A stretch of DNA of 15,369 bases, taken from Thermodesulfobacteriota bacterium. Lineage in GTDB: Bacteria > Desulfobacterota > QYQD01. Under the pieces are notes generated by a model. The model was not told the DNA's origin. It saw nothing but the letters and a program-made list of their open reading frames with translations, and did not search any database. Both the position numbers and the translations under genes were made by a program. The DNA lies in contig JASEGX010000003.1 of the NCBI GenBank assembly GCA_030017815.1, positions 12,714 to 28,082 of the forward strand, read 5' to 3'. Shown in pieces: positions 14,853-15,369 of the stretch (positions are counted from its first letter, which is position 1; the number at the start of each line of letters is the position of its first letter).

Positions 14853-15369
14853 ATCGTTTAAAGATGCCTTGGCCTCAGGGAAGTTTCTAGTGACAGCAGA
14901 GGTTGTTCCCCCAAAGGGAGTGGATATAGGTGCTCTTATTCCCATCGTCAAGGATTTGAACGATGTGGTTGACGCCTTGGGTGTAGCAGATAACCCCAGG
15001 GCTGTTATGTCTATGAGTTCCTGGGCTATTTGTCGGTTAATTTTAGAAAATGACGGGGAACCGATCATGCACGTTAGTTGCCGTGATCGGAATCGGATTG
15101 CGTTACAGGCGGATCTCTTGGGGGCGGCTTTTTTAGGGATAAGAAACGTCCTTTGCGTGAGTGGTGACCACGTCCGGTTTGGTGATCACGTCGATGCTAT
15201 GCCAGTCCATGACCTTGACTCAGTCCAGCTTTTAGAGACGGTTCGTTTCTTAAATCAGGGTCGAGATATGGCCGGCCGGGAGCTGGTAGGTATACCTGAG
15301 TTTTGCGTAGGTGCAGTGGCCAATCCCGATGCTGATCCCGTATCGCCGCAACTCCTTAAGTTTCAGAAA
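14845..15369 (+). CDS. metF: 5,10-methylenetetrahydrofolate reductase, N-terminal part (cut by window end)
   Basis: Reduces methylene-THF to methyl-THF, the last step of the folate branch, or catalyses the reverse in acetate oxidation. The 175 residues present belong to the FAD-binding TIM barrel: LVTAEVVPPKGVD near the N-terminus with the expected Glu, VDALGVADNPRAVMSMS, HVSCRDRNRIALQADLLGA, and NVLCVSGDHVRFGD. About 100 or more residues should follow outside the window. The ATG lies inside the last codons of metV and has CGGAG at 14829-14833. The enzyme belongs to the MetF type that works with MetV and so probably takes electrons from the HdrA/MvhD module and not directly from NADH, though this is inferred from gene order. 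Confidence 0.95.
   Translation, partial: MSRSFKDALASGKFLVTAEVVPPKGVDIGALIPIVKDLNDVVDALGVADNPRAVMSMSSWAICRLILENDGEPIMHVSCRDRNRIALQADLLGAAFLGIRNVLCVSGDHVRFGDHVDAMPVHDLDSVQLLETVRFLNQGRDMAGRELVGIPEFCVGAVANPDADPVSPQLLKFQK

Noticed and set aside
1..15369. CRISPR arrays, tRNA/rRNA genes, transposase genes, phage genes
   Set aside because: None were seen. The only repeats are the short intergenic inverted repeats described.

Overview
The window looks like a chromosomal segment of a strictly anaerobic bacterium that uses the Wood-Ljungdahl (reductive acetyl-CoA) pathway. Gene content and protein style suggest a sulfate-reducing or syntrophic Desulfobacterota-type organism. That assignment is inferred from the mix of tetrahydrofolate-branch C1 genes, a CooS/AcsA-type CO dehydrogenase, HdrA/MvhD electron-transfer proteins, two apparent selenoproteins and a sigma-54 promoter. 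No rRNA or other taxonomic marker is present.

Layout. Positions 1-440 are an AT-rich non-coding stretch with one weak terminator-like hairpin. An HD-domain phosphohydrolase (441-992) and D-alanine--D-alanine ligase (1033-1986) follow on the plus strand. They converge on a minus-strand 1-acylglycerol-3-phosphate acyltransferase (2001-2732). A divergent promoter region (2733-2911) separates that gene from a stand-alone AICAR formyltransferase (2912-4201).

The C1/energy cluster then runs to the end of the window: a small NuoF-derived Fe-S protein without the FMN/NADH core (4437-5141), formate-THF ligase fhs (5177-6934), folD (6974-7861), CO dehydrogenase catalytic subunit (8113-10065), a tandem HdrA (10129-13155), MvhD with a C-terminal winged-helix-like extension (13324-14106), metV (14166-14852) and metF (14845 to the window edge, cut off). 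A textbook sigma-54 promoter (GG-N10-GC) lies at 4349-4364 in front of the cluster, with two related palindromes 20 bp apart further upstream that could bind its activator.

How it works together. Fhs and FolD activate formate and carry it to methylene-THF. MetF/MetV reduce methylene-THF to methyl-THF, and HdrA/MvhD are the expected flavin/Fe-S electron-transfer partners of MetFV. CO dehydrogenase handles the carbonyl branch. The 10-formyl-THF made here also feeds the neighbouring AICAR formyltransferase. HdrB, HdrC, acetyl-CoA synthase and the corrinoid protein subunits are not in the window. The pathway may run in either direction.

The two most important reading points are in-frame UGA codons at 10315-10317 (hdrA) and 13528-13530 (mvhD). 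Each sits exactly where the family has a conserved cysteine and each is followed by a SECIS-like hairpin. Both genes should therefore be annotated as single selenoproteins, not as pseudogenes or split genes.
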